A stretch of DNA of 64,000 nt, taken from NCBI GenBank assembly GCA_902631785.1, contig CACOZT010000001.1:196741-260740 (forward strand). The letters run 5' to 3'. Shown piece after piece: positions 1 to 10,163 of this stretch. The notes beneath the pieces are model-generated. The model was not told where the DNA came from. It saw nothing but the letters and a program-made list of their open reading frames with translations, and made no database searches. Within the stretch, counting starts at the first letter, position 1; the number at the start of each line of letters is the position of its first letter. Source of the stretch: an uncultured SAR86 cluster bacterium. Lineage in GTDB: Bacteria > Pseudomonadota > Gammaproteobacteria > Magnimaribacterales > D2472. A program made the translations under genes and the position numbers.

Positions 1-1
1 T

Positions 2-529
2 ATTATCGTAGGTGGAGGTATTGCAAATACTTTTATAAAGTCTTCAGGCTTAAATATTGGAAACTCACTAGTTGAAGAATCAATGCTAGAAATAGCAAAA
101 AGTATCTTGGATAAAGGCAAAATCATACTACCCAATAAAGTATTAACATCTAAAACATTTGAAGGAGAGGATATAAAAGAAACTTCAATCAGCGATATTG
201 GTAATGACGAAATGATTTTAGACTTATGTCTAGAGCAGGAGACAAAGACTTTGATTAATAACGCTAAGACTATTCTTTGGAATGGACCCATGGGCGTATT
301 TGAAAATTCTTTATTTGAAAATGGTACAAAAGAACTTTCTAAAGAAATTGCTAAATCTAATGCTTTTTCTCTTGCTGGAGGAGGCGAAACTTTGTCGGCA
401 ATAAATAAATATATTAAATCAGATGATGTATCATATTGTTCTACAGGCGGAGGAGCCTTTTTAGAATTCATGGAAGGTAAAGTTTTACCTTCTATTGAAG
501 CTCTAAATTCAAAAAAAATTGGGAGTTAA
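2..529 (+). CDS. pgk: Phosphoglycerate kinase, C-terminal part (5' truncated by window edge)
   Basis: Frame is open from base 2 (IIVGGGIANTF...); WNGPMGVFE and STGGGAFLEFMEGKVLPSIEAL are PGK C-terminal signatures. Confidence 0.95.
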   Translation: MIVGGGIANTFIKSSGLNIGNSLVEESMLEIAKSILDKGKIILPNKVLTSKTFEGEDIKETSISDIGNDEMILDLCLEQETKTLINNAKTILWNGPMGVFENSLFENGTKELSKEIAKSNAFSLAGGGETLSAINKYIKSDDVSYCSTGGGAFLEFMEGKVLPSIEALNSKKIGS

Positions 530-532
530 TTT

Positions 533-1549
533 ATGTCACTAAGTAATATTGAAGATATAGCAGCCTATATTGTCGCAGATGGCAAAGGTATTTTAGCTGC
601 TGATGAAAGTAATCCAACCTGTGGAAAAAGATTTGATTCCATTGGTGTTGAGTCCACCGAAGAGAATAGAAGAGATTACAGAGAAATGCTTTTTAGGTCT
701 AAAGGAATGAAAGGCAATATTGGTGGAGTAATATTATTTGATGAGACTATAAGACAATCAGCTGCTGATGGAACTTTACTTAGAGATATAATTGCCAGTC
801 AAGATGCCCTTCCTGGAATAAAGGTTGATAAAGGTCTTCAGCCTATTGATGATTGTCCTGGAGAAACCGTGACGGTTGGATTAGATGGATTAGACGAAAG
901 ATTAAAAGAGTATTCATCTATGGGAGCTAAATTTACTAAATGGAGGGCTGTTATCAACATAGGCGATGGAACGCCAACTGATAAATGTATCGATGCGAAC
1001 ATGCATGCTCTAGCTGACTATGCAAAATATGCTCAAGATAATGGAATGGTTCCAATAGTTGAGCCAGAAGTACTGATGGATGGCAAACACTCTATTGATG
1101 ATTGTTATAATGCAACTGATCGCTCTTTAAAATCTCTGTTTTCACATCTTGACAAAAAAGGAGTAAACATCAAGGGAACTATTCTTAAACCAAATATGGT
1201 AACTTCAGGCAAAGACTCTGATGTTCAAGCCAGCATAGACGAGGTTGCTAAAAGAACTTTAGAATGCTTGATTGAGAATGTTCCATCAGAACTTCCTGGG
1301 ATTGCATTCTTATCCGGAGGTCAATCCGATGTCTTGGCTACAGCTCACCTGGATGCAATGAATAAGATTGGTGGCTTTACTTGGAAATTAAGTTTTTCTT
1401 ACGGAAGAGCTCTTCAAGCTGCAGCACTGCAAGCTTGGGGCGGTAAGCCAGAAAATGTTTTTATTTCTCAAGATGAATTATCCCATAGAGCAGAAATGAA
1501 CAAACTTGCCTCTCTTGGCAAATGGGAAGAAGAACTTGAAGATAGATAA
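533..1549 (+). CDS. Class I fructose-bisphosphate aldolase
   Basis: GKGILAADESNPTCGKRF, EPEVLMDG, KGTILKPNMV, FLSGGQSDVLAT, WKLSFSYGRALQ motifs of class I (Schiff-base) aldolase; directly downstream of pgk. Confidence 0.93.
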   Translation: MSLSNIEDIAAYIVADGKGILAADESNPTCGKRFDSIGVESTEENRRDYREMLFRSKGMKGNIGGVILFDETIRQSAADGTLLRDIIASQDALPGIKVDKGLQPIDDCPGETVTVGLDGLDERLKEYSSMGAKFTKWRAVINIGDGTPTDKCIDANMHALADYAKYAQDNGMVPIVEPEVLMDGKHSIDDCYNATDRSLKSLFSHLDKKGVNIKGTILKPNMVTSGKDSDVQASIDEVAKRTLECLIENVPSELPGIAFLSGGQSDVLATAHLDAMNKIGGFTWKLSFSYGRALQAAALQAWGGKPENVFISQDELSHRAEMNKLASLGKWEEELEDR

Positions 1550-1552
1550 GAT

Positions 1553-1990
1553 TTGTTAGCAACTGTTCAAAGAGTTTCCAATGCAGAAGTATTCATTGAT
1601 GGTGAAATTTACTCTTCTATAAACGATGGATGCTTAATATTTGTATGTGTTGAGGAAGACGATTTGACTCAAAACATAAAGGATATGGCGAATAAGCTAA
1701 TCAATTTTCGTATGCTTGATGGCCCAAATGGAATAACCTCATTACCTTTAAATAATTCTGGCAAAGAAGTCTTGATAGTTAGTCAATTCACACTGGCTGC
1801 TATTACTAACAAGGGTAACAAACCAAGCTTTCATAAAGCCGCAAAGCCAGAAAATGCTAAATTAATGTATGATGAATTTGTAAGCGAATTTAAACAATTA
1901 TTTCCTGATGTTAAAGAGGGTAAATTTGGAGCTTTTATGGAAATATCTTTGACAAATAAAGGACCAGTAACTTTTAATTTTAAAGCTTAG
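1553..1990 (+). CDS. dtd: D-aminoacyl-tRNA deacylase
   Basis: MLATVQRVSNAEV, SQFTLAA, NKGPVTF motifs; TTG start. Confidence 0.93.
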   Translation: MLATVQRVSNAEVFIDGEIYSSINDGCLIFVCVEEDDLTQNIKDMANKLINFRMLDGPNGITSLPLNNSGKEVLIVSQFTLAAITNKGNKPSFHKAAKPENAKLMYDEFVSEFKQLFPDVKEGKFGAFMEISLTNKGPVTFNFKA

Positions 1991-1995
1991 ATAAT

Positions 1996-2577
1996 ATGAA
2001 GAGTATTTCAATTTTTTGTGGCGCCCATGAGGGCAACAATCCTAAATATGCGCAATCAGCAAAGATTGTTTCTGAGACAATAGCAAAGAAAGGTATCAAT
2101 GTTGTTTTTGGTGGAGGAAATGTTGGTCTGATGAAGATAATTTCAGATACAGCTCTTGATAATGGTGTTGAAGTACTTGGCATATCTTTAAAATCTCTTC
2201 ATGCATTAGAGTTAGCTAATCCAAGACTTAGTGAAATAGTAGTAACAGAGACATTACTAGATCGCAAAGATGAATTCATGTCTAGATCAGATGCGTTTGT
2301 TGTTCTTCCAGGAGGTGTAGGCTCGCTTGACGAGCTAGCCGAGATAATGGCAAGCAATCAGCTTGGAATAATTAATAAACCTGTAGGCATTTTAAATACT
2401 GAAGGATATTATGATCATTTACTCAAATGGTTTGATAAAGCTGTTGAAGAAGGGTTCATTTCTTCAGCAAACCTTAAAGAGCTGCTAGTCTCAGAAGATC
2501 CTCAAGAATTGGTAGAGTTGATTGTTAACCACAAGAGACCATCTGATGATAATTGGACTGAAAGACTGGGTCTCTAA
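1996..2577 (+). CDS. LOG-family (TIGR00730-like) nucleotide phosphoribohydrolase
   Basis: VVFGGGNVGLM and VVLPGGVGSLDELAEI (PGGxGTxxE-like) motifs. Confidence 0.88.
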   Translation: MKSISIFCGAHEGNNPKYAQSAKIVSETIAKKGINVVFGGGNVGLMKIISDTALDNGVEVLGISLKSLHALELANPRLSEIVVTETLLDRKDEFMSRSDAFVVLPGGVGSLDELAEIMASNQLGIINKPVGILNTEGYYDHLLKWFDKAVEEGFISSANLKELLVSEDPQELVELIVNHKRPSDDNWTERLGL

Positions 2578-2580
2578 TAA

Positions 2581-3171
2581 ATGTCTTTTGAGGAGGCTAG
2601 AGTAATTGCAGTAGTATACATAGCTGTATTTCTGCCTTTTTTAATATATTTTAAAAAAAAATCCAGCTTACCTAAATGGATTCCAACATTATATTTAATT
2701 GCTTTTGTAATTTGCGCATTAGGATGGGAGCTTTGGTTTACCTTTGGATGGGTAGATGGAGATCCTGTTGATATAAGAAGATCTGAAAATCTTAATATAT
2801 GGTTACCAAAAAATATTAACTGGCTAATGAATTCAATGGGTGATGCTGGAGCAGTGCTTTTAGGCGGCATTTGGTTAATGTGGATCTCTCATGGAAAAGA
2901 TAAAAGCATATTTATGAAATGGAAATGGAGTGCTTTTGCCGTCTTATTATTATGGTGTATTGGTCAAAATATTTTAGTAGAAATGTTTTTGTATCATGAT
3001 CAACTGGCAGAAGGAAAGGCTCTATCTTGGGCTCCCCTATCACCGCTTGGTCCATACATTAATCCAATTCTTTTTGAATTTAATGAAAGAACAATAATGC
3101 TGCAGTCTCAAATGCCATGGATATTATTGCCATGGTTTTTTTATAGAACGCTTATAAATTTAAATAGGTAA
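2581..3171 (+). CDS. Hypothetical multi-pass membrane protein
   Basis: 196 aa with several hydrophobic segments; tight 3-bp gap after the LOG gene; family not recognised. Confidence 0.7.
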   Translation: MSFEEARVIAVVYIAVFLPFLIYFKKKSSLPKWIPTLYLIAFVICALGWELWFTFGWVDGDPVDIRRSENLNIWLPKNINWLMNSMGDAGAVLLGGIWLMWISHGKDKSIFMKWKWSAFAVLLLWCIGQNILVEMFLYHDQLAEGKALSWAPLSPLGPYINPILFEFNERTIMLQSQMPWILLPWFFYRTLINLNR

Positions 3172-3879
3172 TTATTTATTTCTAGATAGCAATACACCTA
3201 TTTCAAATAAAATCCACATTGGGACTGCTAAGAATAACTGTGAAAAAATATCAGGTGGAGTAAGCAACATACCTATAACAAGAAATAATATTATTAAGAA
3301 TGGTCTAGCTGAAATTAAAGATGATTTCGTTACTATCCCACTATTAACTAAAAGAACTGTTGCAACAGGTATTTCAAATGCTATACCAAAAGCAAAAACA
3401 AGTTTAAATATAAAACTCAGATACTGATTGATATCTGTCATTATCTGTATTGAGTCAGGAGCCATCCCAACAAAAAACTTAAATATTATTGGGCATACAA
3501 CAAAAAAAGCAAAACTAACTCCGCAAAAAAACAAAAGGATTGTTGAAATCATAAGAGGCGCAGTAAATCTCCTTTCGCTTTCATATAATCCAGGCGCAAT
3601 AAACATCCATAATTGAAAAAATAGCCAAGGCATTGAAAATAACAAAGCAACATACATGACAAGCTTTATAGGTGCCATAAAGGGCGATGCAACCTCAGTA
3701 GCTATCATTGAGCTTCCATCGGGCAATGTTGCAATAAGTGGCGCAGCAATGATGTTATAAATTTCGGCAGCGAATGGAATCCCTAATATTGATAATGCAG
3801 CAAATAAAACAATTACTTTTAACAATCTTGATCTTAATTCTAGGAGATGATTTGAAATTGAATCTCTAGTCATTATCAA
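3172..3879 (-). CDS. tatC: Sec-independent protein translocase TatC
   Basis: HLLELRSRLLK N-terminus, FIAPGLYESERR motif, 6 TM pattern; next to tatB/tatA. Confidence 0.95.
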   Translation of the reverse strand: MIMTRDSISNHLLELRSRLLKVIVLFAALSILGIPFAAEIYNIIAAPLIATLPDGSSMIATEVASPFMAPIKLVMYVALLFSMPWLFFQLWMFIAPGLYESERRFTAPLMISTILLFFCGVSFAFFVVCPIIFKFFVGMAPDSIQIMTDINQYLSFIFKLVFAFGIAFEIPVATVLLVNSGIVTKSSLISARPFLIILFLVIGMLLTPPDIFSQLFLAVPMWILFEIGVLLSRNK

Positions 3880-4111
3880 GCTCTTTATTTCTATCCAATT
3901 CTTCCATTCTCAACTCATTAAAAACATCTTTTTTAATTTCATCAGCACCAATATCTGCTTCAATATCCTTTTTAAAGAGATTAAATTTATTTTCTATTTT
4001 TTTATAAAATTTTAGTGTTGTTTTTACAACAACAGGGAGTCTTTTGGGACCAATTATTATCAAACCCAATATTAGAATTATTAGAATTTCTAGAAAGCCT
4101 ATTTGAAACAA
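3866..4111 (-). CDS. tatB: Twin-arginine translocase subunit TatB
   Basis: MFQIGFLEILIILILGLIIIGPKRLP signature. Confidence 0.93.
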   Translation of the reverse strand: MFQIGFLEILIILILGLIIIGPKRLPVVVKTTLKFYKKIENKFNLFKKDIEADIGADEIKKDVFNELRMEELDRNKELDND

Positions 4112-4113
4112 TT

Positions 4114-4281
4114 TTAATCTTCTTTTTCTTCAGAGTCTTCGTCTTTTACTGCTTTCTTAAAACCTTTTATGCTGGAGCCTAAATCTGAACCAAGTGATTT
4201 AAGTTTTCCACTACCAAATATAAGAAGCACGACAAGTAAAATAATTAATAATTGCCATATGCTTATTCCGCCAAAACCCAT
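4114..4281 (-). CDS. tatA: Twin-arginine translocase subunit TatA (55 aa; absent from ORF track)
   Basis: Manual translation: [55 protein letters not shown]; canonical TatA N-terminal TM and FGxxKL motif, upstream of tatB. Confidence 0.93.
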   Translation of the reverse strand: MGFGGISIWQLLIILLVVLLIFGSGKLKSLGSDLGSSIKGFKKAVKDEDSEEKED

Positions 4282-4289
4282 AAATACTC

Positions 4290-5771
4290 CTAATTAACTA
4301 TCAACATAATAGCTATAATCACAATTATACCAATACCGAATACTCTATTAATGTTTTTTTGTTTTGATAATTGAATTTCTAATTCATTTGCTTTTACAGC
4401 ATCAGCATTTTTATTATTAGAAAAACTTCTAATTTCATCGAGCGTTTCAAAAATTATCGCTGGAATCTCTGATGCCTTAAGTAAAATATCTTCTTTGTTT
4501 TCAATTATATAATCTTTCAACTTTAATGGACTAAACTGCTCATTAAGCCAATTATCTAGGTATGGTTCCGCAATACCCCAGAAATCAAGCTCTGGATATA
4601 TTTGTCTTCCCATGCCTTCAATATGGATTAAAGTTTTTTGAAGCAAGACTAATGAGGTTTGAAGAGATAGACCATACTGCCTAGTACTTTGGAAAAGATA
4701 TAAAAGTAACTTACCAAACTCTATTTCTGACAATGGTTTCTCAAATATGGGTTCACAACAAGCTCTGAGTGTATTTTCCAGTTCAATATTATTTGTATCT
4801 GCGTTAACCCAACCGGAGCTAATAAATAAATTAGCAAGTGTTTTATAGTTTTGTTTAAGAACAGATTGCAGCATTCTAGCTAAGATATATCTTTCCTCAT
4901 TTGATAATGAACCAGTTATCGCGCAATCAACTGCAATATATCCAGGATTTTCAACATTCTTTTTTGAAACAAATATATTGCCTGGATGCATATCTGCATG
5001 AAAGAAGTTATCTCTAAAAACTTGATTAAGAAATATCATGACTCCATTTTCAGCAAGTATTTTTTTATCTATTCCATATTTTTCAATTTGCTCTATGTCA
5101 GTACATGGAATGCCATCAATTTTTTCTAAGACCATAACATTTGAAGTTGTTAGATCCCAATAAACCTCTGGTATGTATAATTCATTTGAGTTTAAAAAAT
5201 TTTTTCTAGTTAAATTTGTATTAGAGGCTTCAAGTTTTAAATCCAATTCTTTTAATATAGTAGACTCATAATCTTGCACGACCTCATTTGGCTTTAATCT
5301 ATAACTTTCACTATAGATATAAGAAAATATTTTTGCCGCTGATTTGAGTAGTCTCAGATTTCTTTTTACTTTCTTATGTATGTTTGGCCTAAGGACTTTT
5401 ACTACAACATGACTACCATTGCTTAGTGTTGCAGAGTGTACTTGTGCTAGTGATGCTGCTGCTAAAGGCTTTTCATCAAATGATTCAAAAATATTATTTA
5501 TAGAATCTCCTAACTCAGACTCGACAATTCTCTTTAATGTCTCAACATCAAATGGCTTACAGCTATCAGTTAGATTCTCTAAATCCTTTGCAGTCTCAGC
5601 ATCAAGAATATCTGTTCTCGTAGATAACAGTTGACCGAATTTTGTAAATATTGGTCCTAGTGATTCTAAGTAGTTAGCTAGCTTTACTCCATTGGGCTTA
5701 TAGAATATTCCTTTTTGAATGCCAAAAAATAACATTCTAAACAATTCATATATTACGATAACAAGATTCAT
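4290..5771 (-). CDS. ubiB: UbiB ABC1-family atypical kinase (ubiquinone biosynthesis)
   Basis: [36 protein letters not shown] motifs; C-terminal TM; next to ubiJ/ubiE. Confidence 0.95.
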   Translation of the reverse strand: MNLVIVIYELFRMLFFGIQKGIFYKPNGVKLANYLESLGPIFTKFGQLLSTRTDILDAETAKDLENLTDSCKPFDVETLKRIVESELGDSINNIFESFDEKPLAAASLAQVHSATLSNGSHVVVKVLRPNIHKKVKRNLRLLKSAAKIFSYIYSESYRLKPNEVVQDYESTILKELDLKLEASNTNLTRKNFLNSNELYIPEVYWDLTTSNVMVLEKIDGIPCTDIEQIEKYGIDKKILAENGVMIFLNQVFRDNFFHADMHPGNIFVSKKNVENPGYIAVDCAITGSLSNEERYILARMLQSVLKQNYKTLANLFISSGWVNADTNNIELENTLRACCEPIFEKPLSEIEFGKLLLYLFQSTRQYGLSLQTSLVLLQKTLIHIEGMGRQIYPELDFWGIAEPYLDNWLNEQFSPLKLKDYIIENKEDILLKASEIPAIIFETLDEIRSFSNNKNADAVKANELEIQLSKQKNINRVFGIGIIVIIAIMLIVN

Positions 5772-6265
5772 ATTCCTTTAATGGCTTCTAACCTATCAAG
5801 TTTAATAGAAATTTCTCTTAGTCGCCTGCGGATATTTTCATATTCCTCATCTGAATCATCATCAGCAGATTTAAAAAGTTTCAAAATACCATATGCAAAA
5901 ACAGCTGATGTATTTCCAAAGTATTTATCAATTAAATAAATAATATCAATATTTGATTTAAGAATGATATTTACAAAAACAATAGCCAGCTCTGAGTTTC
6001 CAAAAACGAGATTTTTATTTAATTTTTTGGATACTAGTGTATTTAATAATTCAATTAAAGATCCTCTAATTTCAAATTGAGGATTATTTCTTAAAAAAGA
6101 TATTTCAGAATTTTTATCATCAATTTTAATATAGATATTTTTATGTCCTTTTATGTTTATACAAAATTCTAGTGGTGAAATTTCTTTTACAGATTTTCTA
6201 AAATTAGGAGACGACTCCTCAAGATCGGCAAGAAGTTTTATAAGCAATTTATTTACATCAATCAT
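5768..6265 (-). CDS. ubiJ: UbiJ-like SCP2-domain ubiquinone accessory factor
   Basis: Position between ubiE and ubiB and an SCP2-like N-terminal half; weak sequence-level identity. Confidence 0.75.
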   Translation of the reverse strand: MIDVNKLLIKLLADLEESSPNFRKSVKEISPLEFCINIKGHKNIYIKIDDKNSEISFLRNNPQFEIRGSLIELLNTLVSKKLNKNLVFGNSELAIVFVNIILKSNIDIIYLIDKYFGNTSAVFAYGILKLFKSADDDSDEEYENIRRRLREISIKLDRLEAIKGI

Positions 6266-7007
6266 TGTAAGCGATGTGTATAGCTACAACCCCATTTAAA
6301 ATATTGAAAAACTTACATTCTTTGAAACCATTTTTTATGATCATTTTTTTTAGGGATTCTTGATCAGGATGCATTCTTATCGATTCAGCAAGATATTTGT
6401 AGCTTTCAGAATCATTCGCAAGAATCGATCCAAGCTTAGGAAGAATATTAAAAGAATACCAGTCATATAATTTTGAAAACAAAGGATTAACTGGTTTTGA
6501 AAATTCTAAAACCAAAAGCCTACCGTTTTTTGATAAACATCTTTTCATTTCAGATAGACCCTTTTCTTTGTCCGTGAAGTTTCTTAAACCAAAACCAACC
6601 GTTATAAGATCAAATGTAGAGTCTTTGAAAGGCAAATTTTCACCACTAAGCTGGCAAAAAGAACAATTTGAATCAAAGCTTTCATCAATCGCTCTATTTC
6701 TGCCCTCATTTAGCATCTCATAATTAATATCACTCATAAAAATTTTTGTTTTTGGATATTCTTTTGATATCAATTTAGAAATATCCCCAGTACCACTTGC
6801 TATATCCAAAATGGTATCTTTTTCACCAATAGCAGCTAGCTCAACCAGGATTTTCTTCCATAATCTATGCATGCCAAAAGACATTGCGTCATTCATTATG
6901 TCGTAATTTTTAGCAACTGAGGTAAAAACCTCTCCGACATACTTACTCTTATCAATTTTGTTAACTTCTTGATAGCCAAAATGTGTTTTTTTGTTTATGT
7001 CACTCAT
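6258..7007 (-). CDS. ubiE: Bifunctional demethylmenaquinone/ubiquinone methyltransferase UbiE
   Basis: VFTSVAKNYDIMNDAMSFGMHRLWK, LDIASGTGDIS, VGFGLRNFTD; start placed at internal Met (MSDINKK...), ORF extends to 7073. Confidence 0.95.
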   Translation of the reverse strand: MSDINKKTHFGYQEVNKIDKSKYVGEVFTSVAKNYDIMNDAMSFGMHRLWKKILVELAAIGEKDTILDIASGTGDISKLISKEYPKTKIFMSDINYEMLNEGRNRAIDESFDSNCSFCQLSGENLPFKDSTFDLITVGFGLRNFTDKEKGLSEMKRCLSKNGRLLVLEFSKPVNPLFSKLYDWYSFNILPKLGSILANDSESYKYLAESIRMHPDQESLKKMIIKNGFKECKFFNILNGVVAIHIAYND

Positions 7008-7860
7008 TATCTCTAAATTTAATGAAGTTATTGTATCTGCTTTGACTAATTTGACCATTAGCCAAACTTTCAATTACGCAGCATCCCTTGTTGTTAATAT
7101 GGTTACAATTTGTAAATTTACAATCTATAGACGCTTTGAGAATTTCATCAAACCCTTTAATAATTTGATCTTTACTATAATTTTTTATTTCAATATCTCG
7201 CATTCCTGGTGAATCTATTATTTTTGTATTATTTTGTAATTCATATAAAGAGGATATTGAAGTTGTGTGCACTCCTTGCTCATTAGATAAGGAACTTGTC
7301 TTGAGCTCTTTGCCAATGAGCTTTGAAGAAAGTGTTGACTTACCTGCACCGGAGTTACCGACGAAAAGAACAGACTTTTGCGCTAAAAAATCTATAAGTT
7401 CTTTTAGATTCTCATCATGTTTTGCAGAGCAACTTATAATGTTGATGTCTAAATTTTTATAGGTATCAAGTTTAATTTTATAACTTTGATCAGATTCTAT
7501 ATCAATCTTATTATTAATAATAAAAGGCGCTATGTTTGAAAGTTTCGACTTTAGAATCCACTTATCTATAAATTCCGAAGAGGTTTTTGGTTTTGGCGCA
7601 ATTATAATCCCTACATGACTTATATTTGCTGCAAACAGCTTCGTTTTATTGCCTTCTGATTTATAAAGCTTGGTCTTTCTTTTCTTGATACTAAGAATTT
7701 TGCCATTTAGCTTTTTGCTATCTTGGATAATCTCAAGCTCGACAATATCACCAACAACAACGTTTTTTATTGCTAAGCATGAGAATTCACCAAATTTTGT
7801 TCTAACTAAACAGCTATTTGAATAAAATTCTATTATCTGTCCAGTTTGAACTTTTTTCAT
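7000..7860 (-). CDS. rsgA: Ribosome small subunit-dependent GTPase RsgA
   Basis: OB-fold N-term, VGNSGAGKSTL (G1), DSPGMRDI (G3), zinc-site C..CNH..C; start at internal Met MKKVQTG; ORF extends to 7920. Confidence 0.93.
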   Translation of the reverse strand: MKKVQTGQIIEFYSNSCLVRTKFGEFSCLAIKNVVVGDIVELEIIQDSKKLNGKILSIKKRKTKLYKSEGNKTKLFAANISHVGIIIAPKPKTSSEFIDKWILKSKLSNIAPFIINNKIDIESDQSYKIKLDTYKNLDINIISCSAKHDENLKELIDFLAQKSVLFVGNSGAGKSTLSSKLIGKELKTSSLSNEQGVHTTSISSLYELQNNTKIIDSPGMRDIEIKNYSKDQIIKGFDEILKASIDCKFTNCNHINNKGCCVIESLANGQISQSRYNNFIKFRDNE

Positions 7861-7901
7861 AATAGGAACAAAATACACTAAAGAGGCGATTATAAAAAGA
7901 C

Positions 7902-8450
7902 ATGAAGACTTCACAATCAAGAGATAACTTGATCTGGATTGATCTAGAAATGACTGGCTTGGATCCCGATAAAGAAAAAATTATTGAAATAGCCACTCTT
8001 GTAACCGATTCAAACCTTAATATCATTGCAGAGGGTCCGAATTTGATTATTTCTCAATCTAAAGAAATTCTTGATTCTATGGATGAGTGGAATCAAAATC
8101 AGCATGGGTCATCTGGACTTATAGATGAGGTTATCAAAAGCAATATAACTGAACAAGTCGCTGAAATAGAAACTTTGGATTTTATATCAAAATACGTAGG
8201 TGAAAAAATTTCGCCGATGTGTGGAAATACTGTTTCTCATGACAGACGTTTTTTATCAAAATATATGCCTAGACTGGAGGCATATTTCAATTATAGGCAT
8301 ATCGATGTTTCTTCTTTTAAGGAGGTGGCTGTGAGGTGGATGAATGAAGCTCAAATATATGAAAAAAAAGGCTCTCATAGAGCGCTTGGTGACATCAAAG
8401 AATCTGTAGAAGAATTAAAATTTTATAAAAAGTTATTTATGCCTGAATAA
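7902..8450 (+). CDS. orn: Oligoribonuclease
   Basis: LIWIDLEMTGLDPDKEKIIEIATLVTD; CGNTVSHDRRFL; HRALGDIKES (DEDDh). Confidence 0.96.
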   Translation: MKTSQSRDNLIWIDLEMTGLDPDKEKIIEIATLVTDSNLNIIAEGPNLIISQSKEILDSMDEWNQNQHGSSGLIDEVIKSNITEQVAEIETLDFISKYVGEKISPMCGNTVSHDRRFLSKYMPRLEAYFNYRHIDVSSFKEVAVRWMNEAQIYEKKGSHRALGDIKESVEELKFYKKLFMPE

Positions 8451-8451
8451 T

Positions 8452-8778
8452 TTACTCTTTTTTATTTGATGGCTGTATATTGAGAGGAAAAGGACTTACT
8501 TGCCCTTTGTTTTCTTTAATTTTTGCTTCACCAGTCTCATTAACCTCATCAATCCTGATAATAGAATTAATAGGAATATAACTCCTTTCAACCATAGAAA
8601 ACTCATTTTTTAGCTTTTCTGAAGATGGATCAACTACTAGCTGTTTGTCTTTATTGAAGATATACTCTTCCACCTCGATAAAACCGTACATATCACTTTG
8701 GTATATTTGTTTAGCAAAAACTTCATAAATTTCACCAAGTTGAATGAAAATTATCTTGTAAACATTTTTTGTTTTCAT
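8452..8778 (-). CDS. DUF1820 family protein
   Basis: IFIQLGEIYEVFAKQIYQSDMYGFIEVEEY...SYIPINSIIRIDEV resembles the proteobacterial DUF1820 family. Confidence 0.8.
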   Translation of the reverse strand: MKTKNVYKIIFIQLGEIYEVFAKQIYQSDMYGFIEVEEYIFNKDKQLVVDPSSEKLKNEFSMVERSYIPINSIIRIDEVNETGEAKIKENKGQVSPFPLNIQPSNKKE

Positions 8779-8837
8779 AATACTTAATTATATGGGAATA
8801 ATATTTGATAATTAAAGCTATAGAAAGTTAATTAAAT

Positions 8838-10163
8838 ATGACAAAAAAATTATTTATTAAAACTCACGGCTGTCAGATGAATGAATATGATTCTGCCAAA
8901 ATGTTTGATCTTTTAGAAGAGAAAGAAAATTTTGAATTAGCTGAAAGTGAAGATGAAGCGGATCTTCTAATACTTAATACTTGTTCTATTAGAGAAAAAG
9001 CTCAAGAAAAAGTATTTCACCAGATTGGCAGATGGCGAAAAATTAAAGACAAAAATCCTGATTTAAAAATAGCAATTGGAGGATGTGTTGCATCACAAGA
9101 GGGTGAAAATATTATAAAAAGAGCACCTGCGGTAGATATAGTCTTTGGACCTCAGACTCTTCATAAATTACCTGAATTATATGAAAACAAAAATAATACA
9201 AATATTAATCAGGTTGATATCTCATTTCCAAAATTAGAAAAATTCAATCATATTCCTGTTCACGGAACAGGAGAACCTTCTGCATTTGTATCCATCATCG
9301 AAGGTTGTAATAAGTATTGTTCGTTTTGTGTTGTACCCAAGACAAGAGGTCATGAAGTATCAAGAACAATTGAAGACATCTTGAATGAGATATCTGCTCT
9401 TGCAGAAAAAGGCACAAGAGAGATCCACTTATTGGGTCAAAACGTAAATAATTTTAAAGGAACCTATAAAGGCGAAAAGTCTTCTTTAGCTAAACTTATA
9501 GAGTTAACTGCAAAAATAGAAAATATTGAAAGAATTAGATATACAACAAGTCATCCACATGAATTTAAAGACGATCTTGTAGAGATCTATGACAAGGTAC
9601 CAGAACTAGTAAGTCATGTTCATCTTCCAGTCCAAAGCGGCTCAGACAGAATATTAAAACTAATGAGGAGAAGGTATAACGTTGAAAAATATCTTAATCT
9701 GGTTGAGCGAATTCGTAATGTCCGACCAGACATGAGCTTTTCTTCAGATTTTATTATTGGTTTCCCTGGTGAAACCAATGATGATTTTAGAGGAACAATG
9801 GATGTTATTAATGAGGTAAGGTTCGATGAGTCATTTAGTTTTATATATAGTCCAAGACCGAACACAACTGCGTCAGACATGGAAGATAATGTTACTCAAG
9901 AAGAAAAAAAAGAAAGATTAAATATTCTCCAAGACAGACTAAATCAACTCTCGTTTGGATTTAGTAGAAAGAAAGTTGGCACATTACAAAATTGCTTAGT
10001 TTACGGACAGTCAAAAAGAGATCCAGGACAACTTCAAGGAAGAACAATATGCAATCGAATAGTTAATTTCCCTTCAAATGATATTGATTTAGTTGGACAA
10101 TTGATTAATATTCAGATTAATGAGGCACTACCTAATTGTTTAAGAGGTAATTTACAAAATTAA
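8838..10163 (+). CDS. miaB: tRNA-2-methylthio-N6-dimethylallyladenosine synthase MiaB
   Basis: [18 protein letters not shown]; radical [16 protein letters not shown]-terminus. Confidence 0.97.
   Translation: MTKKLFIKTHGCQMNEYDSAKMFDLLEEKENFELAESEDEADLLILNTCSIREKAQEKVFHQIGRWRKIKDKNPDLKIAIGGCVASQEGENIIKRAPAVDIVFGPQTLHKLPELYENKNNTNINQVDISFPKLEKFNHIPVHGTGEPSAFVSIIEGCNKYCSFCVVPKTRGHEVSRTIEDILNEISALAEKGTREIHLLGQNVNNFKGTYKGEKSSLAKLIELTAKIENIERIRYTTSHPHEFKDDLVEIYDKVPELVSHVHLPVQSGSDRILKLMRRRYNVEKYLNLVERIRNVRPDMSFSSDFIIGFPGETNDDFRGTMDVINEVRFDESFSFIYSPRPNTTASDMEDNVTQEEKKERLNILQDRLNQLSFGFSRKKVGTLQNCLVYGQSKRDPGQLQGRTICNRIVNFPSNDIDLVGQLINIQINEALPNCLRGNLQN

Noticed and set aside
2574-2870. 98-aa antisense ORF and several similar antisense/alternate-frame ORFs (e.g. 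9620-9880, 15536-15850, 22803-23117, 49492-49749, 50306-50608)
   Set aside because: Fully overlap well-supported conserved genes on the other strand, with no domain-like sequence or RBS; expected shadow ORFs.
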